Both the position numbers and the translations under genes were made by a program. Of a DNA stretch of 15,744 bases, positions 1-6,970 are shown piece after piece (position 1 is the stretch's first letter; every line of letters begins with the position of its first letter). The notes below the pieces were generated by a model that made no database searches, was not told the DNA's origin, and saw nothing but the letters and a program-made list of their open reading frames with translations. This DNA is from Lentisphaeria bacterium UBA7640 (GTDB taxonomy: Bacteria; Verrucomicrobiota; Lentisphaeria; Victivallales; Victivallaceae). The DNA is taken from positions 1 to 15,744 of the forward strand of contig DLIO01000007.1 in assembly GCA_002483765.1 (NCBI GenBank), given 5' to 3'.

Positions 1-250
1 GGATCAAGATTCCTGAAGTTACAATAATTTTCATCCCGTAATTTTCGCTTGTCATCCGAAACCATAACGCAGGCAGATGGTTAAATTTCTCATTCATCAT
101 TTTTCCATTAGTGTTCAATTAGTGCTGACTTCCCAGTTCTTTTCCCCTGTGTCTCTGTGTCTCTGTGTTAAATTTCCCCTTTCCATTCCCATTCTAACTT
201 CTAACTTCTAACTGCTAAACAATGGCATTATTGGGGGGGCTTTTGGGGGA
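1..250. repeat. Non-coding stretch with low-complexity intergenic repeats
   Basis: No credible gene is seen here. The interval holds short repetitive motifs typical of junk-like intergenic sequence. On the minus strand, CACTAAT occurs twice in 107-131. Reading the minus strand, CACAGAGA units recur across about 149-171 (seen on the plus strand as TGTCTCTG twice in tandem). An AACTTCTA unit is repeated in tandem around 194-215. Runs of seven and five G lie just downstream of the glycosylase stop. No clear terminator for the minus-strand operon is visible. The same style of repeat recurs near 8470-8640 and 15570-15690. Confidence 0.6.
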
Positions 251-1132
251 TCACGATTTTTTGGGTAGCGATTTTCCAATGAGTTGCATTACTGCTTGGA
301 GGTCAGCCCAGACTTGGCCTTTGATTGAGCGTTCATTTGAGGAGCCTGTAACCTTCAAAACGTAAGAGGGATGGAAAGTTGGCATGACTGGAATGCCGTT
401 ATATTCGCCCCATTGACCGCGCTGGCTGGCAATGCCGGTCAAGTTTAAAATATGTAAAAGCGGGATTCCACCTAGTAAAACAATTACTTTTGGGTTAATC
501 AGTTCGATTTGGCGGTGTAAATAGGGTAAACAACTGTTGGCTTCAGATGGGAAGGGTACCCGATTTCCAGGTGGGCGGCATTTCACAATATTGGCAAGAT
601 AGACATCTTTGCGGCGTAGTTGCATTGCAGTAATCATGCGGTTCAAAAGTTGACCAGCAGGACCGACAAACGGATGCCCTTGAGCATCTTCGTCCGCCCC
701 TGGCGCTTCGCCGATAAATAATACTTCAGCATTGGGCTTGCCTTCACCGAAAACGACATTGTTGCGCTTAACGCTAAGTTCACAATTACGGCAATTCAGG
801 GTCATGATCCTCAGTTCGTCCAGAGTAAGTTCGTTGACTGCACACGGGGTAGGGGGTTTGTGTTGGCTAAAGTCAGGAGTTGGAATTGGTGCAAAAACAC
901 TTTCCGCCGAAATATCGGTCTGTGCCGGCTGAGTGCGTCTTGGGGTTTGAGGAGGAGATTGAGGCGGAGCCGCAGCTTGGTTTTTAGTTTCAGTTCGATG
1001 TGTTGTCTGGTGGCTCTTCGAATTGAAAAATTCTTTAAGAATTTCCGGCTCTACACTCGTACGTGGTGTGCGATTTTGTTGATGTTTAAGGCATTCAACA
1101 AGATTGTCGTAAAAGATCGGTTTGTCGTTCAT
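251..1132 (-). CDS. Family 4 (4Fe-4S) uracil-DNA glycosylase with long N-terminal extension
   Basis: This likely cytoplasmic base-excision repair enzyme removes uracil from DNA. Residues from about 100 onward form a uracil-DNA glycosylase domain. Motif GEAPGADED (141-149) matches the family-4 uracil-binding and catalytic motif, and HPSYVLK (254-260) is the C-terminal motif. Cys114, Cys117, Cys185 and Cys201 (C-x2-C then C-x15-C) match the spacing of the iron-sulphur ligands in this family. Residues 1-100 are an extra segment rich in Pro, Gln and Thr, probably disordered, and absent from minimal family members of about 200 residues. The start overlaps the stop of the upstream epimerase gene by 4 bp (ATGA). 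No good ribosome site is seen, so translational coupling is likely. It is the last gene of the five-gene operon. The family assignment is firm; the role of the extension is unknown. Confidence 0.93.
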   Translation of the reverse strand: MNDKPIFYDNLVECLKHQQNRTPRTSVEPEILKEFFNSKSHQTTHRTETKNQAAAPPQSPPQTPRRTQPAQTDISAESVFAPIPTPDFSQHKPPTPCAVNELTLDELRIMTLNCRNCELSVKRNNVVFGEGKPNAEVLFIGEAPGADEDAQGHPFVGPAGQLLNRMITAMQLRRKDVYLANIVKCRPPGNRVPFPSEANSCLPYLHRQIELINPKVIVLLGGIPLLHILNLTGIASQRGQWGEYNGIPVMPTFHPSYVLKVTGSSNERSIKGQVWADLQAVMQLIGKSLPKKS

Positions 1133-2088
1133 GATTGGAGCGATTTTGCCACGTCGTTAATGATCTCTTCGAGACTACGAACGGGTTCCCAGTTGATTAA
1201 TTTTTTGATCGCGTTGGTGTTTGGTTTGCGTCGTTGCATATCCTCAAATCCCTCCTCGTAAGCTTCGGAGTATGGAATTAGCGTGATTTCTGACTTGCTG
1301 CCAAGTTGTTTGATGATTAGGTTTGCCAGTTCAATAATCGAGATGTTACGGCGACTACCAATATTGAAAATTTTGCCGTACGATTGATCGTTGTTGATTA
1401 AGTCGCGTAATGCGCGGACGGTATCTGAAACATGACAAAAACAGCGTGATTGATTGCCGTCGCCATAAACTTGGAGTGGAGTTCCGTTTAGAGCTGCCGC
1501 AACAAAACGCGGTATCACCATGCCGTATTGACCGGTTTGGCGCGGCCCGACGGTATTGAAAAATCTAACCACGGTGCCGGGGAGATGGGATGCGCGATGA
1601 TGGGCCATTAAATAAAATTCATCGAGGAGCTTACTGCATGCGTATGACCATCTGGAATAGGTTGGACAACCAATTAAAAGGTCGTCGGTTTCGTTGAATT
1701 CAGGTTCTTTGGATTTGCCGTAGACTTCACTGGTGGAGGCAATGATGGTGCGTTTGTGTTGTTTGGCCGCATAGTCGAGAACACGTTCTGTGCCATGAAC
1801 ATTGGTGATAATGGTGTGAACCGGATCGCGAACGACCAATTCGACCCCGACCGCCGCTGCGAGATGGATAATTGCGTCAACGCCGCTAATAGTTAATTCC
1901 AAATCGGGATAATTTAAGATGTCGGCTTCGATGAATTTGAGTCCGGGATGGTTAGCGACAGCTTGTAAATTAGTGATTGAACCGGTGGACAAATTATCGA
2001 TGACGACAACTTGATGACCATCAGAGAGCATTGATTCAGTGAGATGGCCGCCGATGAAACCGGCACCGCCGGTAATTAGATATTTCAT
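1129..2088 (-). CDS. NAD-dependent nucleotide-sugar epimerase/dehydratase (extended SDR)
   Basis: This 319-residue protein is an extended short-chain dehydrogenase acting on nucleotide sugars. The NAD-binding Rossmann motif TGGAGFIGG spans 6-14, with Asp31 at the end of strand 2 for ribose binding. The catalytic set is Ser/Thr at 118-120 (in STSEVYG) and Tyr149-x3-Lys153. GPRQ at 181-184 and the stretch around 186-224 resemble UDP-glucose 4-epimerases and UDP-glucuronate decarboxylases. The sequence alone does not fix the substrate. The product would probably feed surface polysaccharide or lipopolysaccharide synthesis. The start is supported by GGAG just upstream (minus strand). It begins 12 bp after pssA and overlaps the glycosylase gene by 4 bp, so it is part of the same operon. 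Confidence 0.9.
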   Translation of the reverse strand: MKYLITGGAGFIGGHLTESMLSDGHQVVVIDNLSTGSITNLQAVANHPGLKFIEADILNYPDLELTISGVDAIIHLAAAVGVELVVRDPVHTIITNVHGTERVLDYAAKQHKRTIIASTSEVYGKSKEPEFNETDDLLIGCPTYSRWSYACSKLLDEFYLMAHHRASHLPGTVVRFFNTVGPRQTGQYGMVIPRFVAAALNGTPLQVYGDGNQSRCFCHVSDTVRALRDLINNDQSYGKIFNIGSRRNISIIELANLIIKQLGSKSEITLIPYSEAYEEGFEDMQRRKPNTNAIKKLINWEPVRSLEEIINDVAKSLQS

Positions 2089-2100
2089 TGAGAACTCCGT

Positions 2101-2919
2101 TCAGTTTATAGTGTGAGTATCTGGTTTGTTTTTTTTGAATAGTCTTATTAGCGCCATTGCGGGGGCTGAAAAAACATAAAGATTAACCAGTGCGGCGAAT
2201 GCATATACTTTAAATATTGCGATCAAAAGTAGGACGGTCAGCATAATTAAAAAACGATGGTTATTACGGCGCGCTGAAAATATCCATTTGCCGACATGTA
2301 AATAAGAAAATCGGCTGACCATCAAAAGCCCGAGGAGTGCGGCGTAAATGGGCAAGTAGGCTGCTAATTCCATGTTGAAACGTTCATACAGTTCGGCGCT
2401 ATTGAAAAAGATCAGAACGCTACAGATACCGGCGGCGGCGCCAGGGGATGGTAATCCTGAGAAATCTTCGCTGGTTTTATCATTGAGAATAGCGTGAACA
2501 TTATAAGTGGCCAAGCGCAACGCGGCACAACTGACATAAATTCCACTCATGGCATAAACGTAAGCATCATAGGCGCCGGTCGCGTCTTTGATTGAGTGTG
2601 CCATCACTGCGATAATCGCAGCAGGCGCTACCCCGAAAGTGACCATATCCGCGAGTGAATCCATCTCCATGCCGCGCATGCTAGCGGCATTGAAAACACG
2701 AGCGGCAAGGCCGTCGAGCGCATCAAAAATCATTGCTCCGAGAATAATCCAAGCACTAATAAATAACGCTTGGGCGCTGTAATCGGAGGCACGAAAGGCG
2801 CGGATTGTGTATAAGATGGCAGCAAAACCGCAGAGAGAGTTACAAAGCGTCAATGAGTTGGGGACAGCTTTGAACCAGCGGTTTTCAGTGATGAATTTTT
2901 GTACCTTTGTTTTTTGCAT
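2101..2919 (-). CDS. pssA: CDP-diacylglycerol--serine O-phosphatidyltransferase (phosphatidylserine synthase)
   Basis: This integral membrane enzyme makes phosphatidylserine from CDP-diacylglycerol and serine. The full CDP-alcohol phosphotransferase motif is visible: Asp66, Asp69, Gly70, Ala73, Arg74, Gly83, Asp87 and Asp91, with the standard spacing. Several hydrophobic segments follow (around 96-110, 121-140, 160-175, 188-205 and 222-260). A length of 272 residues suits the Bacillus-type PssA family, which is distinct from the phospholipase-D-like E. coli enzyme. AAGGA precedes the ATG at good spacing. The gene sits 27 bp after psd, the next enzyme of the pathway, which makes the serine-specific assignment safer than other CDP-alcohol transferases. 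The C-terminus is short and basic. Confidence 0.95.
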   Translation of the reverse strand: MQKTKVQKFITENRWFKAVPNSLTLCNSLCGFAAILYTIRAFRASDYSAQALFISAWIILGAMIFDALDGLAARVFNAASMRGMEMDSLADMVTFGVAPAAIIAVMAHSIKDATGAYDAYVYAMSGIYVSCAALRLATYNVHAILNDKTSEDFSGLPSPGAAAGICSVLIFFNSAELYERFNMELAAYLPIYAALLGLLMVSRFSYLHVGKWIFSARRNNHRFLIMLTVLLLIAIFKVYAFAALVNLYVFSAPAMALIRLFKKNKPDTHTIN

Positions 2920-2946
2920 TGGAGTCCTTTCGCGAATATTCTGAAA

Positions 2947-3639
2947 TTATGATTCAACTCGACAAAAAATCGTGGTGCCAGCGGTAACGGCTTCACCAAT
3001 ATTCACGCAAATCTTCAGATTGGCATCCTCAGGGAAATAAATCTCAGTTCGAGAGCCGAATTTAATCATTCCGTAAATTTCACCTTTGGCAAGTTGACGA
3101 CCTGGCTCTACGGGACAAACAATCCGTCTTGCAATTGCTCCAGAGATTTGTCTCACTGCTAACTTGAAGGTTTGTTCATTAACAGTGCCAGTACCAACTA
3201 TGGTCATAGCTTCATTGCGCTTAGCACATTCTTCGGAACGAGCGTCAAGATATTCCCCTTCGCGATAATGCTTGGAGGTTACATTTAAAGCGCACGGTGC
3301 GCGATTGAGATGGACGTTGAGCACTGAAAGGAAGATACCGATACGAACCACCTTTTGGCCGGCAAAAGCTTCAATATCGCATTCATCCAATACTTCAATA
3401 TCCTTGACTACTCCATCTGCTGGCGAAACCAAAACGTCGGGGTCAGCGGGAATTGTGCGGTGCGGATTGCGGAAAAATGCCGCCAGTGCGATCCAAAATA
3501 TTACCGCAATCGTTCCTAATGTCCAGCTCAACCACAGTACTTGCGGCCATCGGGAAATGAACATTGCGATTGCGACTACTGCCAGCGCGATCAGTGCGCT
3601 TCCGAACCATTCTTTAAATCCGTATCTAGTTAATGTCAT
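2947..3639 (-). CDS. psd: Phosphatidylserine decarboxylase proenzyme (short form)
   Basis: This enzyme converts phosphatidylserine to phosphatidylethanolamine at the inner membrane. It is made as a proenzyme that cleaves itself to form a pyruvoyl group. The 230 residues match the short Psd class. Two hydrophobic segments lie at about 11-28 and 34-55. SPADGVV at 72-78 and the VNVH-like region ending at His110 are conserved family sites. The self-cleavage site is Gly195-Ser196 within KFGSRTE, so Ser196 should become the pyruvoyl residue of the alpha chain. The start ATG overlaps the stop of the DUF2062 gene (ATGA) and has an AGGAG ribosome site inside that gene. It lies next to pssA, as in many bacteria. 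Confidence 0.95.
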   Translation of the reverse strand: MTLTRYGFKEWFGSALIALAVVAIAMFISRWPQVLWLSWTLGTIAVIFWIALAAFFRNPHRTIPADPDVLVSPADGVVKDIEVLDECDIEAFAGQKVVRIGIFLSVLNVHLNRAPCALNVTSKHYREGEYLDARSEECAKRNEAMTIVGTGTVNEQTFKLAVRQISGAIARRIVCPVEPGRQLAKGEIYGMIKFGSRTEIYFPEDANLKICVNIGEAVTAGTTIFCRVES

Positions 3640-4184
3640 TGGTCTAACTCCTGTTTTTTTAAATCTTTTTTATCTTTAAGCTTTTGGGCTTTACGCAGTT
3701 TTCGTATCTGAGCTTTTTTTCGGTGCTCTATCACCAGCCATTTTACCAAGAAATAAGTTATCGGCGTGCCGATAGCAGCAAAAAAGAATCCCCCGACAAA
3801 AAATGTCGCAATCAGTTCGCCGCCAAGCGAGAAAAGCGAATGAAAGGTGGGCTCTTTGAATAGCGTACCTAGCTCATTTTTTATTTTAACAATACTGAGC
3901 GGACTACCCAGAATGTAACCCCCGACCCAGCACTGTATCGGATAAACAATTATAATGGTGAAATGATTGGTAATGAACGTACCGACCGTAGCCCCGATTT
4001 TGGAACCTTTAATAGCGAAAGCTAACGGAATTGCAATCAGCATTTGAAAACCAATCGGAACCACCATTCCCACAAATATACCGAGTGCCCATCCTTTGGC
4101 AATGTATTCAGGACTGCCTTTTTCTTTGACAAGTTTTACGTAATAATAAAGCAAAGTAGCTTTGTTTAACTTTATTTTACGCAT
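3636..4184 (-). CDS. DUF2062 family membrane protein
   Basis: This 182-residue protein belongs to the DUF2062 family, recognised from the conserved N-terminal stretch containing YIAKGWALGIFVG and the following region to about residue 105 with NHFT and VGGYILG. No biochemical function is established for the family. Hydrophobic segments lie at about 32-55, 62-95 and 118-143, so it is an inner-membrane protein. The C-terminal 30 residues are extremely Lys-rich and probably cytoplasmic. AAGGA precedes the ATG. It is the first gene of the five-gene operon and overlaps psd by 4 bp, so a role in envelope lipid or glycan handling is possible. That role is inferred from context only. Confidence 0.8.
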   Translation of the reverse strand: MRKIKLNKATLLYYYVKLVKEKGSPEYIAKGWALGIFVGMVVPIGFQMLIAIPLAFAIKGSKIGATVGTFITNHFTIIIVYPIQCWVGGYILGSPLSIVKIKNELGTLFKEPTFHSLFSLGGELIATFFVGGFFFAAIGTPITYFLVKWLVIEHRKKAQIRKLRKAQKLKDKKDLKKQELDQ

Positions 4185-4237
4185 TATGATCCTTTTCTTT
4201 GTTATTCTATATAATTAATACGAATAATAATTTTATT

Positions 4238-4251
4238 AGGTGAAATCACCT
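4238..4251. promoter_or_regulatory. Short inverted repeat AGGTGA-AA-TCACCT upstream of the phospholipid operon
   Basis: A perfect 6-bp inverted repeat with a 2-nt spacer lies 54 bp upstream of the DUF2062 start and 8 bp past the osmC-like stop. The tiny spacer and lack of a U-run make a terminator unlikely. A dimeric repressor site for the psd-pssA operon is possible but unproven. Confidence 0.3.
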
Positions 4252-4258
4252 TAACTCA

Positions 4259-4699
4259 TTATTTAATAATTAATTCGCTTTCCAAATTCGGTGAATTTTC
4301 TAGTGTGTCGGATACTGGACAGGTTCTATTCACAAATCCTATAAACTCTTCCAACTGTTCTCTTGGAGTATCCGATTCAATATATATTTTAGTTTTTATG
4401 TTCGTAAAGCCCATTTTTGCCGCTTTGTTTTTTCCCAGAAATCCATCAGTGTCTAAATCCCCTTCAACTTCTACCTTTAAATCTTTTATATCAATCCCAT
4501 GTTTCCTTGCGAAGGATTTTATAACTATACATTTGCAAGCTCCGAGTGCAGCTAATAAAGCTTCAACTGGATTCGCTCCTGTATCCGTTCCACCTAGTTT
4601 TTTGGGTTCATCTATGATAAATTTATGACCCCTGCTGTCACATTCTACTTGCGTGCCTTTCTTGGATTGAGCAACGCTTTTAAAAACTTCTATAGCCAT
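4259..4699 (-). CDS. OsmC/Ohr family protein (peroxide or redox-related)
   Basis: This 146-residue protein of the OsmC superfamily is likely a cytoplasmic dimer that reduces organic hydroperoxides. The two conserved cysteines are present: Cys55 in LGACK and Cys127 in RTCPVSDTL. TGANPVEALLAALGAC (40-55) is the typical helix segment. Within the superfamily it looks closer to the general OsmC/YhfA-like group than to Ohr. The gene is AT-rich; sampled 60-bp stretches run at about 30-38% G+C against 45-48% in neighbouring psd. Together with its monocistronic setting, this is compatible with separate acquisition. The ribosome site is weak (AAAAGAGA). It lies between the kinase gene and the phospholipid operon, all on the same strand. 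Confidence 0.88.
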   Translation of the reverse strand: MAIEVFKSVAQSKKGTQVECDSRGHKFIIDEPKKLGGTDTGANPVEALLAALGACKCIVIKSFARKHGIDIKDLKVEVEGDLDTDGFLGKNKAAKMGFTNIKTKIYIESDTPREQLEEFIGFVNRTCPVSDTLENSPNLESELIIK

Positions 4700-4775
4700 A
4701 TAAAATCTCTTTTGGAAATATTGTTATTACATTTATTGATACATGATAAGGAAAAACAAATCATAGCTTAAAAAT

Positions 4776-4799
4776 AGCTTGTCGACAGCTTTTTACAAG
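4776..4799 (-). terminator. Possible intrinsic terminator after the sensor-kinase gene
   Basis: AGC-t-TGTCGACA-GCT forms a short hairpin with one bulged T. It is flanked on both sides by A/T tracts, so on the minus strand the stem is followed by a T-rich run. It lies about 85 bp past the kinase stop. The stem is short, so the call is weak. Confidence 0.3.
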
Positions 4800-4881
4800 A
4801 TGAAACTGATGAGAAAACCACAGTCAATAATCCTCTGAAATTGACGCACTAAGCTGGTAATAGGCTGAAATGAACACTTTT

Positions 4882-5943
4882 TTACGCGTTCATAGGATAT
4901 ATGGCAGTAAAGATTGTTCCATTTTCAGCTGAAGTCTCAAATTTAATTTCGCCATTGAGATAACGTTCAGTCAGTAATTTCATGCCGTAAGTACCGCCAC
5001 CGCGTCCTTTGCCTTTGGTAGAGTAGAACGGTTCGAAAATCCGCTTAGCAATTTCCGGGGCGATCACGCCAGGATTTTGAATTGAAAATTTAATTTTATC
5101 TTCGACCGTAGAGGTCGTGACTGATACTGTTGCTCCAGACGGAGTGGCTTCTAACGCGTTTTTCAACATATTGTGAAGCACACGGCGTAGTAGTCTCCGA
5201 TCTGTGAATAACCTCAATGGCTCGGTCGGGTCGTTAATAATTAATTTTTTGTTTTCGGCAAAATCGGCTTGTCCGAGGTAGCTTGCCAGTTCCTGAACTA
5301 GTTCGTTAGCGTCAAAAGATATACGCTCTGGAATAATTTCTTTTTGTTGTGCCAAGCGCAAATCACGCTGGGAGTCGATATCGTCAAGAAGCCCCTGCGC
5401 AAGATTAACTAGTCGCGGTATCATGTTTTTCGCATTTTCCGGCGTATTTGCAGTTATAGAGAGTAGGCTGTATAGGGCCGACGCGGTATTGATCAAGTCG
5501 TTAAAAAAAATTCTTTCTAGGGAGTCGCGGTGTTTTTCATCGGCGATGTCGCGCATCAGCATGATAATTAATTCGGAGCCTTGGAAGTTATAATTTTTTA
5601 ATTGGATTCGAAAATGAAGCCAGCGTCCATCGTGAGCGATCAACGAACACTCTTCGGAGTATGGTGTCGCATCTTGAAGGTTGCGTAGAGATGTTGCTAT
5701 TTTAATGTTGTGTTCGGCAATGGTCCCGCTCATAAATTGACAATTAATTGCTTTTAGCGGACTTTGTCCAACTATGGCTCGAGCGTCTGGGACATTGATC
5801 AGTTGTAGTAATGCATGATTTGCCGTTACCACTTTTAGGTCTGGGTTCAGTACCATTATCGGGTCATTGATTAATTCCAACCATTGACTAAAAGTTGGAT
5901 CGCCACTCAATGATTCCATTAAGGACTGAATCGTTTCGTTCAT
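4882..5943 (-). CDS. Soluble PAS-domain sensor histidine-kinase-like protein lacking the usual His
   Basis: This 353-residue cytoplasmic protein has a PAS-like sensor region (about 15-135), a dimerisation helix region (about 138-195) and an HATPase_c domain (about 210-352). ATP-binding features are present: the N box around 258-266 (HNMLKNALEA), FEPFYSTK at 303-310 and the glycine loop GRGGGTYG at 313-320. QNPGV replaces the classical DxGxG box, as in kinases of the FFHD..NTA type. In that type the phospho-accepting residue is the His of FFHD. Here the same position reads FFND, with Asn148 encoded by AAC at 5500-5502. No response regulator or transmembrane segment is nearby. The ATG at 5943 has AGGAG 8 nt upstream. 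A TTG start at 6009 would add 22 residues but lacks a ribosome site. Confidence 0.85.
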   Translation of the reverse strand: MNETIQSLMESLSGDPTFSQWLELINDPIMVLNPDLKVVTANHALLQLINVPDARAIVGQSPLKAINCQFMSGTIAEHNIKIATSLRNLQDATPYSEECSLIAHDGRWLHFRIQLKNYNFQGSELIIMLMRDIADEKHRDSLERIFFNDLINTASALYSLLSITANTPENAKNMIPRLVNLAQGLLDDIDSQRDLRLAQQKEIIPERISFDANELVQELASYLGQADFAENKKLIINDPTEPLRLFTDRRLLRRVLHNMLKNALEATPSGATVSVTTSTVEDKIKFSIQNPGVIAPEIAKRIFEPFYSTKGKGRGGGTYGMKLLTERYLNGEIKFETSAENGTIFTAIYPMNA

Positions 5944-5971
5944 ACTGATGCTCCTGATGTTAAGTTTAGAG

Positions 5972-6002
5972 ATTATAATAGCTCGTATTGAGCTTGGCGC
6001 AA
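5972..6002 (-). promoter_or_regulatory. Likely sigma-70-type promoter of the PAS-kinase gene with an inverted repeat in its spacer
   Basis: Read on the minus strand, TTGCGC (5997-6002) is followed after 16 bp by TATTAT (5975-5980), which overlaps a perfect TATAAT (5972-5977). The spacer contains AGCTC-gtatt-GAGCT (5980-5994), a perfect 5-bp inverted repeat that could be an operator. The start codon lies about 30 bp downstream. Confidence 0.45.
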
Positions 6003-6070
6003 CTGGCAATTGAGTTTTTTCATGCTAAAGTTAGTTTTACTTTATGACAATGCCACAGGGGTTTTATTTT

Positions 6071-6934
6071 ATGTACTTCAATGACTTTTTAATGAAAAAT
6101 CGTGCTCGTTACGATGTTTTATTGTGTGATATTGACGGCACTTTGGCGCATGGTTCGCGTGCCGCAACAGGTGCGGTTGAACTGCTTGACTTCTGTCACA
6201 AAAACGATTTACCAGTATTCCTTTTGACCAACGACAGTAATCATTCGTTGGAAGAAAAATCTGCGATTATTGAACAGGCAGGTTTGATTGTTACGACCGA
6301 AGAAATTATTTCCGCCGGTTCAATGCTGAAATACTTTGTTGAGGAAAACCATATTGCGGGACAAAAGTTTTTTGTTCTTGGCGATTTAGGCAAGCCGTGT
6401 TTCGCTGAACATGCAGGCTTGGAGGTTTGTCGTAATCCGGATCAGATTGAAGATTGTGCTGGTATCATTATCGGGGAAGGGAAATATAACTGGCAAGGAT
6501 TTTTGCACGTGGCATTTAATTTCTTTATCCGCCACCCCGACCGTTGGCTGTTGTCGCCGAATCCAGATTCTTATTGGCCGTCACACGTACGCGGCGAATT
6601 TGGTATTGGCGCAGGTGGCAAGGCACGGTTTTTACGGATGCTGTTGCATGAATACGGCCTTGAAGTTGAGCCACATTTTCTGGGAAAACCGTATCCTGGT
6701 ATTTATCGTTGCGCGCTTGAAGAAACGCAACGCCGTTGGAACTTGAAAGAACCGCTGAGTCCAGCGCGTGCGCTGATGCTCGGTGACTCCTTGACCAGTG
6801 ATATCGCCGGAGCAAAAGCGATTGGAATTACGTCAGCGTTACTGATGACTGGAATCACTACTCCGGAAAAACTGGCGACAGCTCCTGAAACGTTGCAACC
6901 CGACCTGACTTTCGAAGGTTTGGCGCAAGTGTGA
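6071..6934 (+). CDS. HAD-IIA family phosphatase (NagD/PGP-like)
   Basis: This is a haloacid-dehalogenase-superfamily phosphatase of subfamily IIA, which dephosphorylates small sugar, nucleotide or glycerol phosphates. Motif I is CDIDGTL with nucleophile Asp20 and acid Asp22. Motif II is LLTND (Thr53), motif III is Lys206 in LGKPYPGIY, and motif IV is GDSLTSD (Asp239 and Asp244). The cap region between motifs II and III fits the IIA type. The start at 6071 is chosen for AGGGG 8 nt upstream, giving 287 residues. An in-frame ATG at 6044 would add nine residues but has no ribosome site. The physiological substrate cannot be read from the sequence. rmuC follows after a gap of only 36 bp, so the two are probably co-transcribed. 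Confidence 0.88.
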   Translation: MYFNDFLMKNRARYDVLLCDIDGTLAHGSRAATGAVELLDFCHKNDLPVFLLTNDSNHSLEEKSAIIEQAGLIVTTEEIISAGSMLKYFVEENHIAGQKFFVLGDLGKPCFAEHAGLEVCRNPDQIEDCAGIIIGEGKYNWQGFLHVAFNFFIRHPDRWLLSPNPDSYWPSHVRGEFGIGAGGKARFLRMLLHEYGLEVEPHFLGKPYPGIYRCALEETQRRWNLKEPLSPARALMLGDSLTSDIAGAKAIGITSALLMTGITTPEKLATAPETLQPDLTFEGLAQV

Positions 6935-6970
6935 AGTTGTTTTTGAAAATATTGCGGGAGATTGGATATA

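Noticed and set aside
5944..6009. Upstream TTG start for the PAS-kinase gene at 6009
   Set aside because: It lacks a ribosome site and would lie upstream of the predicted -10. The ATG at 5943 has AGGAG at ideal spacing.
6962..6970. TTG start for rmuC at 6962
   Set aside because: It is one base from the GGGAG ribosome site. The ATG at 6971 is correctly spaced.
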